From Hypericibacter adhaerens (GTDB taxonomy: Bacteria; Pseudomonadota; Alphaproteobacteria; Dongiales; Dongiaceae): a stretch of 64,000 nucleotides of DNA. Shown here one piece after another: positions 46,323 through 55,549 of this stretch (position 1 is the first letter of the stretch; each line of letters starts with the position of its first letter). The DNA lies in NCBI RefSeq assembly GCF_008728835.1, contig NZ_CP042582.1, positions 5,563,001 to 5,627,000 of the forward strand, written 5' to 3'. A model generated the notes under the pieces. That model saw only the letters and a list, made by a program, of their open reading frames with translations. It was not told the origin of the DNA and searched no databases. Position numbers and translations under genes: made by a program.

Positions 46323-46964
46323 ATGATGACGATGCCCCTGACCCCCGAAGCCTTCGCCGCCGAGACGGGTGTTTCACGTGAAACATTGGCCCGGCTGGAG
46401 CGGCTCACCGAACTGCTGGTGAAATGGCAGCGGGCGATCAACCTGGTCGCTGCGAACACGCTGCAGGATGTCTGGCGCCGGCATATCCTGGACTCGGCCC
46501 AGCTCTATCCCTTGCTGCCACCTGGCACGAGGAGCCTGATCGATATCGGCAGCGGCGCCGGGTTCCCCGGCCTCGTGCTCGCGGCGATGGGGGTGGGCGA
46601 GGTCCATTCGGTCGAGTCGGACCAGCGAAAATGCGCTTTTCAGCGCGAGGCCGCCCGAGTCGCGGGCCTCTCCGTCACGATTCACGCCCAGCGGGTCGAG
46701 ACGCTGCCCAAAATGCAGGTCGACGCAATTGTTAGTAGGGCCTGCGCCGATCTCCCCCAATTACTTGAATACTCTTTCCCTTTTATGGCACTCTCCAGCC
46801 ACTGCCTGTTCCTTAAAGGCCAGCAGGTCGAGCGCGAATTGACCGAGGCTGGTAAAGGCTGGAAGATGCAGACGGAGCGCTTTCCCAGCCGCACCGATCC
46901 CACCGGAACCGTCCTGCGATTGAGCCATGTCGAACCTCTCCGACCTCACCGCGACGAACGATAA
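46323..46964 (+). CDS. rsmG: RsmG (GidB), 16S rRNA (guanine527-N7)-methyltransferase
   Basis: A 213-residue SAM methyltransferase with DIGSGAGFPGLVLAAMG as the SAM loop and ESDQRKCAFQREAARVAGL as the next strand/helix. It methylates G527 in the 530 loop. Its first codons (GVSRETL) are encoded by a second parS site. The 3' third (46720-46820) uses TTA, TCT, TTT and CAA codons, unlike the rest of the gene, and may carry a promoter for parAB. It overlaps parA by 38 bp. Start at MMTMPLTPEAF, after a TGAGG site. Confidence 0.95.
   Translation: MMTMPLTPEAFAAETGVSRETLARLERLTELLVKWQRAINLVAANTLQDVWRRHILDSAQLYPLLPPGTRSLIDIGSGAGFPGLVLAAMGVGEVHSVESDQRKCAFQREAARVAGLSVTIHAQRVETLPKMQVDAIVSRACADLPQLLEYSFPFMALSSHCLFLKGQQVERELTEAGKGWKMQTERFPSRTDPTGTVLRLSHVEPLRPHRDER
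46370..46385. promoter_or_regulatory. parS: parS site 2, inside the start of rsmG
   Basis: A second TGTTTCACGTGAAACA, identical in core to the first, located within codons 16-21 of rsmG, 2 kb from parS site 1 and 540 bp upstream of parA. Confidence 0.95.
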
Positions 46965-47757
46965 CCCACTGAGAAAAGCCAAAGTTTTGGCGATGGCGAA
47001 CCAGAAGGGCGGGGTCGGCAAGACCACGACCGCGATCAATCTGGCGACCGCGCTGGCGGCTTGTGGGAAGCAAGTCCTGATCGTCGATCTGGACCCCCAG
47101 GGCAACGCTTCGACCGGGCTCGGCATCGAGCGGGCCCGGCGATCCGTGACCTCCTACGATCTGCTCGAAGGCAGCGCCACGGCGCGCGAAGCCCTGCTCC
47201 CCACCTTGGTCCCGGGCATGGCCATCATCCCGGCCTCGGTCGATCTGTCGGGGGCGGAGATCGAGCTGGTCTCGGCCAGCCGCCGCGAGTTCCTGCTGCG
47301 CGACGCGCTGAAGCCGGTCGTCGCCAGCTATGACTATATTCTCATCGACTGCCCACCCTCGCTGGGTCTGCTCACCCTCAACGCGCTGGTCGCCGCCGAT
47401 GCGGTGCTGGTGCCGCTGCAATGCGAGTTCCTGGCGCTCGAAGGGCTGAGCCATCTGATGATGACGGTCCAGCGCATCAAGGAAGCGCTCAATCCCACGC
47501 TCGAGATTCAAGGCGTGGTGTTGACCATGTTCGACAAACGCAACAGCTTGAGCGATCTCGTGGCGGCCGATGTGCGCGGGCATCTGGGCCACAAGGTCTA
47601 TGACACCGTCATCCCGCGCAATGTGCGGATCTCCGAAGCGCCCTCTCACGGCAAGCCGGTCCTGCTCTATGATCTGAAATGCCCCGGCGCCCAAGCCTAT
47701 ATCCATCTCGCCAGTGAGATGCTGCGCCGGGAGCGGCTGGAGCCTGAGGCGGCTTGA
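46927..47757 (+). CDS. parA: ParA, chromosome partitioning ATPase
   Basis: A 276-residue deviant-Walker ATPase. NQKGGVGKTTTAINLATALA is the P-loop with the signature lysine, DLDPQGNASTGLG follows, and ILIDCPPSLGLLTLNAL is Walker B. It binds DNA non-specifically with ATP and drives segregation of ParB-parS complexes. It overlaps rsmG upstream and shares TTGA with the parB start downstream. The neighbourhood mnmG-rsmG-parA-parB is typical of proteobacterial origins. Confidence 0.98.
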   Translation: MSNLSDLTATNDNPLRKAKVLAMANQKGGVGKTTTAINLATALAACGKQVLIVDLDPQGNASTGLGIERARRSVTSYDLLEGSATAREALLPTLVPGMAIIPASVDLSGAEIELVSASRREFLLRDALKPVVASYDYILIDCPPSLGLLTLNALVAADAVLVPLQCEFLALEGLSHLMMTVQRIKEALNPTLEIQGVVLTMFDKRNSLSDLVAADVRGHLGHKVYDTVIPRNVRISEAPSHGKPVLLYDLKCPGAQAYIHLASEMLRRERLEPEAA

Positions 47758-48659
47758 TCGACGACGGCAGCAAGAAACTCGGCCGCGGACTGTCGGCTTT
47801 ACTGGGGGCGGAAAGCGCCGACTACGCTTCGCTCGATCGGGTCCGGCTGTCCAAGATGGTGCCGATCGAGCAGCTCCAGCCGGGGCCGTTCCAGCCGCGC
47901 CGCATCTTCGGCGATGACGAGCTGGCCTCGCTCGCGGAATCGATCAAGGCCAACGGCATCCTGCAGCCGATCCTGGTCCGGCGCCGCCCGCAGCAGCCCA
48001 ACGCCTACGAGATCGTCGCCGGCGAGCGGCGCTGGCGCGCGGCCCAGCGGGCGCAGTTGCATGAGGTCCCGGTCATCATCCGCGATCTCGGCGACCGCGA
48101 GGCGCTCGAGCTGGCGCTGGTCGAGAACCTGCAGCGCGAGAACCTTTCGCCCCTGGAAGAGGCCGAGGGCTATCGCCGCCTGCTCGAGGAATTCAAGAAC
48201 ACGCAAGAGGACCTGGCACAACATGTAGGGAAGAGCCGGTCCCACATCGCCAATATGTTGCGGTTGCTCGGGCTGCCTATCGAGATCAAGGCGCTGCTCG
48301 ACAAGGGCGAGCTGACCGCCGGCCATGCCCGCGTGCTGGTCACGGCCAAGGACCCCGTGGGACTCGCCCGCCAGATCGTGAGCCAGGGCCTCAATGTGCG
48401 CCAGGCGGAGCGGATGGCGAGCGCCGCCAAGCCCGCCACCCTGCGCAAGCCCAGCCGGTCCAAGCCCGGGGCGGCCCATGACGCCGACACGCTGGCGCTG
48501 GAGCGCGACCTCTCCAACCTGCTGGGGCTCAAGGTTTCGATCCATTTCGACGGGCAGGGCGGGGCGCTGACCGTCCATTACAAGAGCCTCGACCAGCTCG
48601 ACGACCTGCTGCAGCGGCTGACCCGGGCCGCCCATTCCCCCAAAGCCACCGAAGAATAG
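47754..48659 (+). CDS. parB: ParB, chromosome partitioning CTPase/DNA-binding protein
   Basis: A 301-residue ParB. The CTP-binding domain has [17 protein letters not shown] and [12 protein letters not shown] (arginine patch), the helix-turn-helix is [25 protein letters not shown], and the C-terminal dimerisation domain ends in [16 protein letters not shown]. The N-terminal [12 protein letters not shown] is the ParA-contacting motif. The start is a TTG overlapping the parA stop; no ATG is available before the conserved KLGRGL. It binds the parS sites 1.4-3.4 kb upstream. Confidence 0.97.
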   Translation: MIDDGSKKLGRGLSALLGAESADYASLDRVRLSKMVPIEQLQPGPFQPRRIFGDDELASLAESIKANGILQPILVRRRPQQPNAYEIVAGERRWRAAQRAQLHEVPVIIRDLGDREALELALVENLQRENLSPLEEAEGYRRLLEEFKNTQEDLAQHVGKSRSHIANMLRLLGLPIEIKALLDKGELTAGHARVLVTAKDPVGLARQIVSQGLNVRQAERMASAAKPATLRKPSRSKPGAAHDADTLALERDLSNLLGLKVSIHFDGQGGALTVHYKSLDQLDDLLQRLTRAAHSPKATEE

Positions 48660-48677
48660 CCGTCCGACGAAGCCTTT

Positions 48678-48776
48678 ATGCTGCGGAATGCTGCAGGGCC
48701 GCCGGACTTATGCTGCGCCCGGGATGTTTCATGCTGCAGCCATGCTGCACCCCGACAATCTTATTCTGCGCAGCAT
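48678..48776. repeat. Cluster of ATGCTGC repeats between parB and holA
   Basis: Five direct copies of ATGCTGC (48678, 48688, 48710, 48731, 48742) and one inverted GCAGCAT (48770-48776) lie in 99 bp of the gap between convergent parB and holA. Spacings are 10, 22, 21, 11 and 28 bp, close to whole helical turns. Confidence 0.7.
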
Positions 48777-48796
48777 AAACGGCGACCGGGCCAGCC

Positions 48797-49831
48797 TCAC
48801 CGCCCGGGTTTCAGGCTCGCGATCTCCAGGAACACCCGCCGGCAGAGGGTCTCGGCCGGCGACCCGCTGCGCTTGCAGAGCTGCTCGGTGGCGAGCAGCC
48901 GCTCGAGGGCGGTGGCGATCCCGGCCGGTGACCAGCGCCGGGCGGCGCCCTTGAAGCGATCCTCGTATTTGAAGAAGACCGGGGGCCGGAGGCTGCGCAT
49001 CGCGCCCTCAATGCCACCCTGGTCGGCTTTGCCGAGGGCCCATTGCAGCCGCAGGAAATGCCGGGCGGCCGCCCGCAGCAGCGAGATGGGGGCCGTGCCC
49101 TCGCCCAGGCTGCGGGCCAGGCCGCGCTCCACACCCGCCGTGTCGCGGTCGCTCAGCGCATAGACCAGGTCGTCCAGCGCATGGGCGGCGCTGTCGCCGA
49201 CCGCGGCTTCCACATCCGCCAGCGCCACGGTCTTGCCGGTGCCCCCCATATAGAGCGCCAGCTTCTCCAGCTCGGAGACGGTCACGGCGCGGTCGCCGCC
49301 GAGCCGGGCCGCCAGGTAGGAGAGGGCCTCGGGCGCGATCGCGAGCCCCTCCTGCTGCAGCTTCTCCCGGATCAGCCCCGAAAGCCCGGCCCCCTCGTCG
49401 CGGTAGCAAGGCAGGGCCGCCGCCTGGTCGGCGCCTTCGCAGAGCTTGCGCAGCGCGGAACGGGCCGGGAGCTCCTCGGCTTCGAGCACGATCAGGCTGT
49501 CGGTCGCCGGACCCGAGGCGGCGCCCGCCAGATAGGATTTGAGGATCGGCGCCACGTCGTCATCCGCATCCTCGATGCGGACTGCGCGTCTACCGCCGGT
49601 GAGCGACATGGCCATGGCCTCGTCGGCGAGCCGGGCCGGGTCCTCCCTGAGGATCTTGCCGCTCAAGGCCGCCACCCGGAACGGATCGTCGAGGCTGCCC
49701 GCGGCCTGGCGCACGAGTTGGTTGGCACGCTCGCGCACCAGCCCGGCATCGACGCCATAGACCAGCACCGCCATGACCTGCGGATCGGGTTTGGCGAGAA
49801 ACCGGTCGATCGTCTTGCCGGTCAGTTTCAT
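48797..49831 (-). CDS. holA: HolA, DNA polymerase III delta subunit
   Basis: A 344-residue clamp-loader subunit. LVYGVDAGLVRERANQL, SLTGGRRAVRIEDAD, LIVLEAEELPARSALRKL and AARLGGDRAVTVSELEKLALYMG match DnaX-interacting delta. The clamp loader opens the sliding clamp at replication primers. It begins at 49831 and is followed upstream by lptE and leuS on the same strand, a common order leuS-lptE-holA. Confidence 0.93.
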   Translation of the reverse strand: MKLTGKTIDRFLAKPDPQVMAVLVYGVDAGLVRERANQLVRQAAGSLDDPFRVAALSGKILREDPARLADEAMAMSLTGGRRAVRIEDADDDVAPILKSYLAGAASGPATDSLIVLEAEELPARSALRKLCEGADQAAALPCYRDEGAGLSGLIREKLQQEGLAIAPEALSYLAARLGGDRAVTVSELEKLALYMGGTGKTVALADVEAAVGDSAAHALDDLVYALSDRDTAGVERGLARSLGEGTAPISLLRAAARHFLRLQWALGKADQGGIEGAMRSLRPPVFFKYEDRFKGAARRWSPAGIATALERLLATEQLCKRSGSPAETLCRRVFLEIASLKPGR

Positions 49832-49855
49832 CGAGGCCGCTCGAGGATGGCCCGA

Positions 49856-50482
49856 TCAGGGCGAGGCGGGCGGAGGGGAGGTGGACGGCAGGGAAGAAGG
49901 CGGCCCGGAGGAGAAGGGGCTCGTCGGCGACTCTAGCACGGGCTGCGTGGCGGCGGAGGCCGGCTTGCCGCTCGAGAAATAGAGGGCGACGCGCGTGCTG
50001 ATATCGTCGCTCAGGATCTTGGTGGCGCGGTCGCGCACATCCTGCTCCGAGACGATCGTCGCATATTGCGAATCCAGCACATCGTAGCTGATGCTCGCCT
50101 GGCTGCGGCCCTGGAGCGCGGTGACGCCGCTCTGGATCTCGCGCAGCTGGAAACTCGCGGTCAGCTCGAGATTGTTGCGCGAGGAGGTGTCGCTCGGATC
50201 CAGCAGCAGGCTGTCGCTGCGTTCCTTGACGGTGACCTCGAGCACATAACGCGGCTCGGCCGGCTTGCCGCGCGGATTGAAGCGGTCGCGCAGCTTGTTG
50301 TAGAGCAGCTGGCCGGTCCGGTCGGGGATGGGCTGCACCCGCACCTGGGCGAGCTCGGCGTTGGTGTCGCCGCCGGCGCCGTGATCGCCATAGAGCGGAT
50401 GGAAGCCGCAGCCCGCGAGCGCCATCGCGAGGCCGAGCGCCAAAACCCCCAGCAGCCTGCGCCTCTCTTCAGCGCGCGACAT
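49856..50482 (-). CDS. lptE: LptE, LPS-assembly lipoprotein
   Basis: A 208-residue lipoprotein (LGVLALGLAMALAGCGFHPLYG: lipobox LAGC, then the CGFxPLYG start seen in LptE family proteins). The rest is an alpha/beta sandwich-like region (VLEVTVKERSDSLLLDPSDTSSRNNLELTASFQL) and a Ser/Pro-rich tail. LptE sits in the LptD barrel and helps insert lipopolysaccharide in the outer membrane. It starts 2 bp from the leuS stop and is followed by holA. Confidence 0.9.
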   Translation of the reverse strand: MSRAEERRRLLGVLALGLAMALAGCGFHPLYGDHGAGGDTNAELAQVRVQPIPDRTGQLLYNKLRDRFNPRGKPAEPRYVLEVTVKERSDSLLLDPSDTSSRNNLELTASFQLREIQSGVTALQGRSQASISYDVLDSQYATIVSEQDVRDRATKILSDDISTRVALYFSSGKPASAATQPVLESPTSPFSSGPPSSLPSTSPPPASP

Positions 50483-50484
50483 CT

Positions 50485-53052
50485 TCACAGCACGACATTG
50501 ACGATCCGGTTGGGCACGACGATCACTTTGCGCGGTGGCTTGCCGTCGAGCAAGCGGCGAATGCGCTCGTCGCCCAGAGCCTGGGATTCGGCCAGCGCCT
50601 GGTCGCAATCGCGCGGCAGCTCGATCGTGGCGCGCAGCTTGCCGTTGACCTGCACCGCGACCGTCACGTTGTCGTCGCGCGTCAGCGCCGCGTCGGCCTT
50701 GGGCCAGGGCGCGTCGCAGAGCATCGCCTTGCCGCCCAGGAGCTGCCAGATCTCCTCGGCCAGATGCGGCATCATCGGTCCCGCCAGCCGCGCCAGCGCG
50801 TCATAAGCCTCGCGCAACGCCCAGGGGCGTCCGCCCTGGCTGCCGGTCTCGTAATCGTCCAGCGTGTTGGCGAACTCGTAGAGCCGCGCCACCGCCTTGT
50901 TGAAGCGGAAGGCCTCGATGTCCTCGGTCACGCCGGCGATGGTCTTGTGCGTGGCGCGGCGCAGCGCCGTTGCCGTCTCGTCGAACGATCCGGCGCTGGC
51001 ACCGGCCGGCGCCATGTCGGGCAACGCCCCGCTCGCCATGCGCCAGAGCCGCTGCGCGAAACGCCAGGCGCCCTGCACGCCGGCCTCGGTCCATTCGAGA
51101 TCGCGCTCGGGCGGGCTGTCGGAGAGCATGAACCAGCGCGCGGTGTCGGCGCCGTAGGCGTCGATGATGTGGGTCGGATCGACCACGTTCTTCTTCGACT
51201 TGCTCATCTTCTCCGAGCGGCCGACGGCGACGGTGCGGCCGTCGCCGATCGCGACCGCCTTGCCGCCTTCCTTGCGCACCTCGCCCGGAAGCAGCCACTC
51301 GCCGTCGGCATCTCGATAGGTCTCGTGGCAGACCATGCCTTGCGTGAAGAGCCCGTCGAACGGCTCATCGATGCCGAGATAGCCGCAGCGCTTCAGCGCG
51401 CGGGTGAAGAAGCGCGAATAGAGCAGATGCAGCACCGCATGCTCGACGCCGCCGACATACTGATCGACCGGCAGCCAGTAATCGACATCCGGCCGCTCCA
51501 TCGCCTCGTTCGAGCGCGGGCTGCAATAGCGCGCGAAATACCAGGAGGATTCGACGAAGGTGTCGAAGGTATCGGTCTCGCGCCGCGCGGGGCTGCCGCA
51601 GGTCGGGCAGGCGACATGCTTCCAGGTCGGATGATGGTCGAGCGGGTTGCCCGGCTTGTCGAAGGTGACGTCGTCCGGCAGACGCACCGGGAGCTGGTCC
51701 TTCGGCACCGGCACGATGCCGCAGCCCTCGCAATGGATCACCGGGATCGGGCAGCCCCAATAGCGCTGGCGCGAGACGCCCCAGTCGCGCAGCCGATAAG
51801 CGACGGTGCCTTCACCCTGGCCGATCTCCTTCAGCTTGGCGATCGCGGCCTTGAGCGCGCTCGGCACATCGAGCCCGTCGAGGAACTTCGAGTTGAACAA
51901 GGTGCCGTCGCCGACATAGGCCTCGTTGCCGACGCCGAAGCTCTTCGGATCCTCGCCCTTCGGCAGCACCACCGGCAGGACCGGCAGCTTGTATTTGCGC
52001 GCGAAGTCGAGGTCGCGCTGGTCGTGCGCCGGGCAGCCGAAGATGGCGCCCGAGCCATATTCCATCAGCACGAAGTTCGCGACATAGACCGGCAGCGTCC
52101 AGCCCGCATCGAAGGGATGGATCGCCTTGAGGCCGGTGTCGTAGCCCTGCTTCTCGGCGGTCTCGAGCGTCGCCTCGCTGGTGCCCATGCGGTTGCATTC
52201 GGCGATGAAGGCGGCGAGCCCCTCGTCCTTCTTCGCGAGCTCGCCCGCCAGCGGATGATTGGGCGACAGCGCCACGAAGGAGGCACCGTAAAGCGTGTCG
52301 GGCCGCGTCGAGAACACCTCGATGCGCTCGTTCGCATTCTTGAGCTTGAAGAAGAAGCGCGCGCCCTCGGAGCGGCCGATCCAGTTCTCCTGCATCAGCC
52401 TGACCTTGGCGGGCCAGCGCTCGAGCTCGCCCAGCGCCTGCAGCAGCTCGTCGGAATAGGCGGTGATGCGGAAGAACCATTGCGAGAGCGTGCGCTTCTC
52501 GACCACCGCACCGGAACGCCAGCCGCGTCCATCGATCACCTGCTCGTTGGCGAGCACGGTCTGATCGACCGGATCCCAGTTGACCATCGCCTCCTTGCGA
52601 TAGACCAGACCCGCCTCGAGCATCTCGAGGAACATGCGCTGCTCGTGGCGATAGTACTCGGGATGGCAGGTCGCGATCTCGCGATCCCAGTCGAGCGACA
52701 GCCCCATCGATTTGAGCTGGTCGCGCATGGTCGCGATGTTCTCGTAGGTCCATTTGGCGGGATGCACGCCCTGCGCGATGGCGGCGTTCTCCGCCGGCAG
52801 GCCGAAGGCGTCCCAGCCCATCGGATGCAGCACGTTGAAGCCTTGCGCGCGCTTGTAGCGGGCGACCACGTCGCCCAGCGTGTAGTTGCGCACATGGCCC
52901 ATATGGATGCGGCCCGAGGGATAGGGAAACATCTCGAGCACGTAGTATTTCGGGCGGCCGGGATCGCGCCGCGCGGCGAAGGATTTATGCTCGGTCCAGC
53001 GCTGCTGCCATTTGCGCTCGGATTCCTTGAAGTTGTAGCGGGTGCTCGTCAT
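50485..53052 (-). CDS. leuS: LeuS, leucyl-tRNA synthetase
   Basis: An 855-residue class I synthetase. The HIGH motif is [21 protein letters not shown] (HMGH, about 48-51), and KMSKS is in [16 protein letters not shown] (about 620). The editing domain (connective peptide 1) is present. It attaches leucine to tRNA-Leu and edits mischarged amino acids. The [25 protein letters not shown] zinc-binding segment is typical. It heads a leuS-lptE-holA unit. Confidence 0.98.
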   Translation of the reverse strand: MTSTRYNFKESERKWQQRWTEHKSFAARRDPGRPKYYVLEMFPYPSGRIHMGHVRNYTLGDVVARYKRAQGFNVLHPMGWDAFGLPAENAAIAQGVHPAKWTYENIATMRDQLKSMGLSLDWDREIATCHPEYYRHEQRMFLEMLEAGLVYRKEAMVNWDPVDQTVLANEQVIDGRGWRSGAVVEKRTLSQWFFRITAYSDELLQALGELERWPAKVRLMQENWIGRSEGARFFFKLKNANERIEVFSTRPDTLYGASFVALSPNHPLAGELAKKDEGLAAFIAECNRMGTSEATLETAEKQGYDTGLKAIHPFDAGWTLPVYVANFVLMEYGSGAIFGCPAHDQRDLDFARKYKLPVLPVVLPKGEDPKSFGVGNEAYVGDGTLFNSKFLDGLDVPSALKAAIAKLKEIGQGEGTVAYRLRDWGVSRQRYWGCPIPVIHCEGCGIVPVPKDQLPVRLPDDVTFDKPGNPLDHHPTWKHVACPTCGSPARRETDTFDTFVESSWYFARYCSPRSNEAMERPDVDYWLPVDQYVGGVEHAVLHLLYSRFFTRALKRCGYLGIDEPFDGLFTQGMVCHETYRDADGEWLLPGEVRKEGGKAVAIGDGRTVAVGRSEKMSKSKKNVVDPTHIIDAYGADTARWFMLSDSPPERDLEWTEAGVQGAWRFAQRLWRMASGALPDMAPAGASAGSFDETATALRRATHKTIAGVTEDIEAFRFNKAVARLYEFANTLDDYETGSQGGRPWALREAYDALARLAGPMMPHLAEEIWQLLGGKAMLCDAPWPKADAALTRDDNVTVAVQVNGKLRATIELPRDCDQALAESQALGDERIRRLLDGKPPRKVIVVPNRIVNVVL

Positions 53053-53169
53053 GCCGATGGAAATGGGAAAGAGGGGAACAACAGGGGCCTAGGATTAGCG
53101 GAGGCCCTTCGGAATGACAAGCAAGGGCGCCGGCGCGGATTGCCGCGAAGCCCAGGAAATCCGGCCCTT

Positions 53170-54282
53170 TCAGGATCGTCCGCCCGGCTTGGAATCCCCG
53201 CCGGGTCGGGAATCCCCGCTTGGCCTGGAATCCAACGTCAGGAAGAAGGTGAGGAGCGCGAAGCGCCGTCCGGAGAGGACCGGCAGCGCCTCATGGACGA
53301 GCGCGCAGGAGAAGACCACGGCCCCGCCGCCCGGCGGCTTGAAGCGCTGCTGGCCGTATTCCGGGAAGATCAGCTCGCCGCCCTCGTACTCCTCGCTGTT
53401 GAGGTTGAGGGTCATGGCGAACATGCGGCTGCCGGTGCCGGGCCCCTGGCTGTCGCGATGGCGGCGGAAGTAGTCGCCGCGGCCCGCGTCGTAGCAGACG
53501 ATCTTGAAGTTCTCGAAGCGGAAGCCCGCCGTGAACAGGAAGGCCTTGGCCATCTCCGGCGCCACCCGCCGGCCGATGGTCTGGGCCAGGACCTGGGTCA
53601 GGTCATGATCGCGGATGACATGGTCGAGCCGCTTTTTCAGCGCGGCGTTGATCTCGTGCGTCTGCTCGCCCTGCACCCGGCCGGCGACCCGGCCTTCGTC
53701 ATGTCCCTGATCGTGCCAGCGCCGGATCAGCGCCCGGCAGGTCGGCCGGTCGAGAACGTCGGGCACCAGCAGGGCCGGTGCCGCGGAGCGAACGATGTCG
53801 GGCGAGGTGGCGGGGATCGAAGCGAGCAGGCGCGGCAGCGCGGCCTCGGCCGGGGTCGCGCCGCTTTCGGCCGCGATCAGGCGTTGGTTGGGGTCGAGCA
53901 GCAGGAGGGCCTCGCCCGGACCCCGTCCCAGCGCGCGGTGGAGACCGTTCAGGATCCGGCCCTGGGTATCGCCCAGCACCAGGTAAGGCAGGGCCGCGGC
54001 ATCGGCGAGGAGGGCGCTGTCGCCCGGCACCAGGGCCAGGATGTCGACGCCGGCGGCCGCGTAATCGGCCTGGGCGGTCGCATAGGCGGCCAGGGTCTGC
54101 GGTCCGGGCGAGAGCAGGAGGGCGAGCGGCCGGCCCAGCGTGCGCTCATAGAAGGGCCGCATCGCGCCCTGCTGATCGGCGGCCATGAAATTGGGGACGC
54201 GATCACCCGGCGCGATCGCCGCCGCCGGCAACCGGATCGGCTGCGCTTCTTCTGTTTGCGTCGATCCCAGCGGCTGGGTCAT
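53170..54282 (-). CDS. Thioredoxin-like / prolyl 4-hydroxylase-like fusion protein, copy 1
   Basis: A 370-residue protein with two parts. About 15-170 is an AhpC/TSA-like thioredoxin fold (LPAAAIAPGDRVPNFMAADQQG, LALLLSPGPQTL) that lacks the peroxidatic Cys. About 190-350 is a 2-oxoglutarate/Fe(II) oxygenase domain like the prolyl 4-hydroxylase catalytic subunit: YFRRHRDSQG supplies His275 and Asp277, the distal His is in LVHEALPV (His330), and the 2-oxoglutarate-binding Arg follows in GRRFALL. The C-terminus has a short GGDSKPGG-like repeat. It is a tandem copy of the gene at 54311. Confidence 0.88.
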   Translation of the reverse strand: MTQPLGSTQTEEAQPIRLPAAAIAPGDRVPNFMAADQQGAMRPFYERTLGRPLALLLSPGPQTLAAYATAQADYAAAGVDILALVPGDSALLADAAALPYLVLGDTQGRILNGLHRALGRGPGEALLLLDPNQRLIAAESGATPAEAALPRLLASIPATSPDIVRSAAPALLVPDVLDRPTCRALIRRWHDQGHDEGRVAGRVQGEQTHEINAALKKRLDHVIRDHDLTQVLAQTIGRRVAPEMAKAFLFTAGFRFENFKIVCYDAGRGDYFRRHRDSQGPGTGSRMFAMTLNLNSEEYEGGELIFPEYGQQRFKPPGGGAVVFSCALVHEALPVLSGRRFALLTFFLTLDSRPSGDSRPGGDSKPGGRS

Positions 54283-54310
54283 GCCAGGGGCCGGTGTTCC
54301 GTTGCCGGGC

Positions 54311-55432
54311 TTACCGCGCCGGGCCGCCGGCCGCGCCGGCCGGATCGGGATTGCGCAGGAAGGAGAGGAGGGTGAAGCGCCGGCCGCGCGTGACGGGTAG
54401 GGCTTCGTGCAGCAACGAGCAGGAGAACAGCACCGCGCCGCCGGTGCCCGGCCGGTAACGGTGCGGGCCATATTCGGGGAAGGTCAGCTCGCCGCCCTCG
54501 TACTCCTCGCTGTTGAGGTTGAGGGTGAGCGCGAAGCGGCGGTCGGCGGTCTGGGGACTGGCATTGTCCCGGTGCCGGCGGAAATAGTCGCCGCGTTCGG
54601 CGTCATAGCAGGTGATGATGAAGCGATCGAAGCGGAAGCGGTTGAAGCCGAACGCCTTGTCGAGCTCCGGCGCAACCCGCCGGCCGATCACCGCCACCAG
54701 GGTCTTCAGCAGCGTTTCGTCCTGGATCGCATGATCGCGCCGCTTCTTCATGTTGTGATAGATGCGGTTCACTTCCTCGCCATCCACGATCGAGCTGACG
54801 GATCCTTCCTCGTGGCCGAGCCGGTGCCAGCGCGCGATGAGCGCGCGGCAGGTCGCGGGGTCGAGCACATGGGGCACCAGCAGCACCGGCGCCGCCTGGT
54901 CCAGGATCTGGCCCCGGGTCGCCGGCGCCAGCTCTTGCAGCCGGCCCATCGCCCAGGCCGCCAGGCCGCCACCCGCCCTCGCCTCGAGCAGGCGCTGGTT
55001 GGCGTCGAGGAGAAGGCACAGACCGGGCGCCGGCGACAACCCGCTGGCTCTGCTCAACCCATTGATGATGCTGCCTTTTATATCCGAGAGCAGGAATTTG
55101 GCGAGCGGTGTTCCCGCCGCCAGCGCCTTCAGGCTTTCAGGCTCGTCGGGGGCGATGACCAGGAGATCGAGCGCCGGATCGGAGGCCGGGCGGGACAGGC
55201 TCGCGAGGACGGAGGCGACCTCGCCGTCGATAGCGCCCTTGCTCAGGACCAGGAGCGCCATGGGATTGCCCCGGGCCCGCTCATAGAAGCCGCGGAAGGC
55301 GCCCTCCTGGTCCGCCAGCACGAAATTGGGCAGCCGGTCGCCCGGCGCCAGGGCCGCCGTGGGCGGGATCACCTCGATCGGCGCTGATTCAGCCAGCGGC
55401 GCGACCTCGGGTTCAGCGGCACCGGGAAGCAT
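54311..55432 (-). CDS. Thioredoxin-like / prolyl 4-hydroxylase-like fusion protein, copy 2
   Basis: A 373-residue tandem paralogue of the previous gene, with the same two-part architecture: GDRLPNFVLADQEG and ALLVLSKGAI in a Cys-less thioredoxin-like domain, then RHRDNAS (His287, Asp289), YEGGELTFPEYG and LLHEALPV (His342) in the oxygenase domain. The two differ most in the N-terminal half. Substrates are unknown, possibly proteins. A GAGGTG site precedes the ATG at 55432. The genes are 28 bp apart and likely cotranscribed. Confidence 0.88.
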   Translation of the reverse strand: MLPGAAEPEVAPLAESAPIEVIPPTAALAPGDRLPNFVLADQEGAFRGFYERARGNPMALLVLSKGAIDGEVASVLASLSRPASDPALDLLVIAPDEPESLKALAAGTPLAKFLLSDIKGSIINGLSRASGLSPAPGLCLLLDANQRLLEARAGGGLAAWAMGRLQELAPATRGQILDQAAPVLLVPHVLDPATCRALIARWHRLGHEEGSVSSIVDGEEVNRIYHNMKKRRDHAIQDETLLKTLVAVIGRRVAPELDKAFGFNRFRFDRFIITCYDAERGDYFRRHRDNASPQTADRRFALTLNLNSEEYEGGELTFPEYGPHRYRPGTGGAVLFSCSLLHEALPVTRGRRFTLLSFLRNPDPAGAAGGPAR

Positions 55433-55549
55433 GCAGGGACACCTCGCCGCAAAGCGGGTCCGACAAACTCAGGCAGGTGCCGCCCGCACCGGTCTCAGGA
55501 ACGTCAGCTCCCATGCCACCGCGTCCGTTCCGGCCGCGGCGCAACGGGC

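Noticed and set aside
48724-48733. ATGTTTCATG after parB, resembling half of a parS site
   Set aside because: The second half does not match TGAAACA, so it lacks the palindrome ParB needs; it overlaps the ATGCTGC repeats.
43111-48780. A shared 13-mer GCGCAGCATAAAC in mnmE (43117) and before holA (48768)
   Set aside because: A 13-base match is expected many times by chance in 64 kb on both strands; the mnmE copy is coding.
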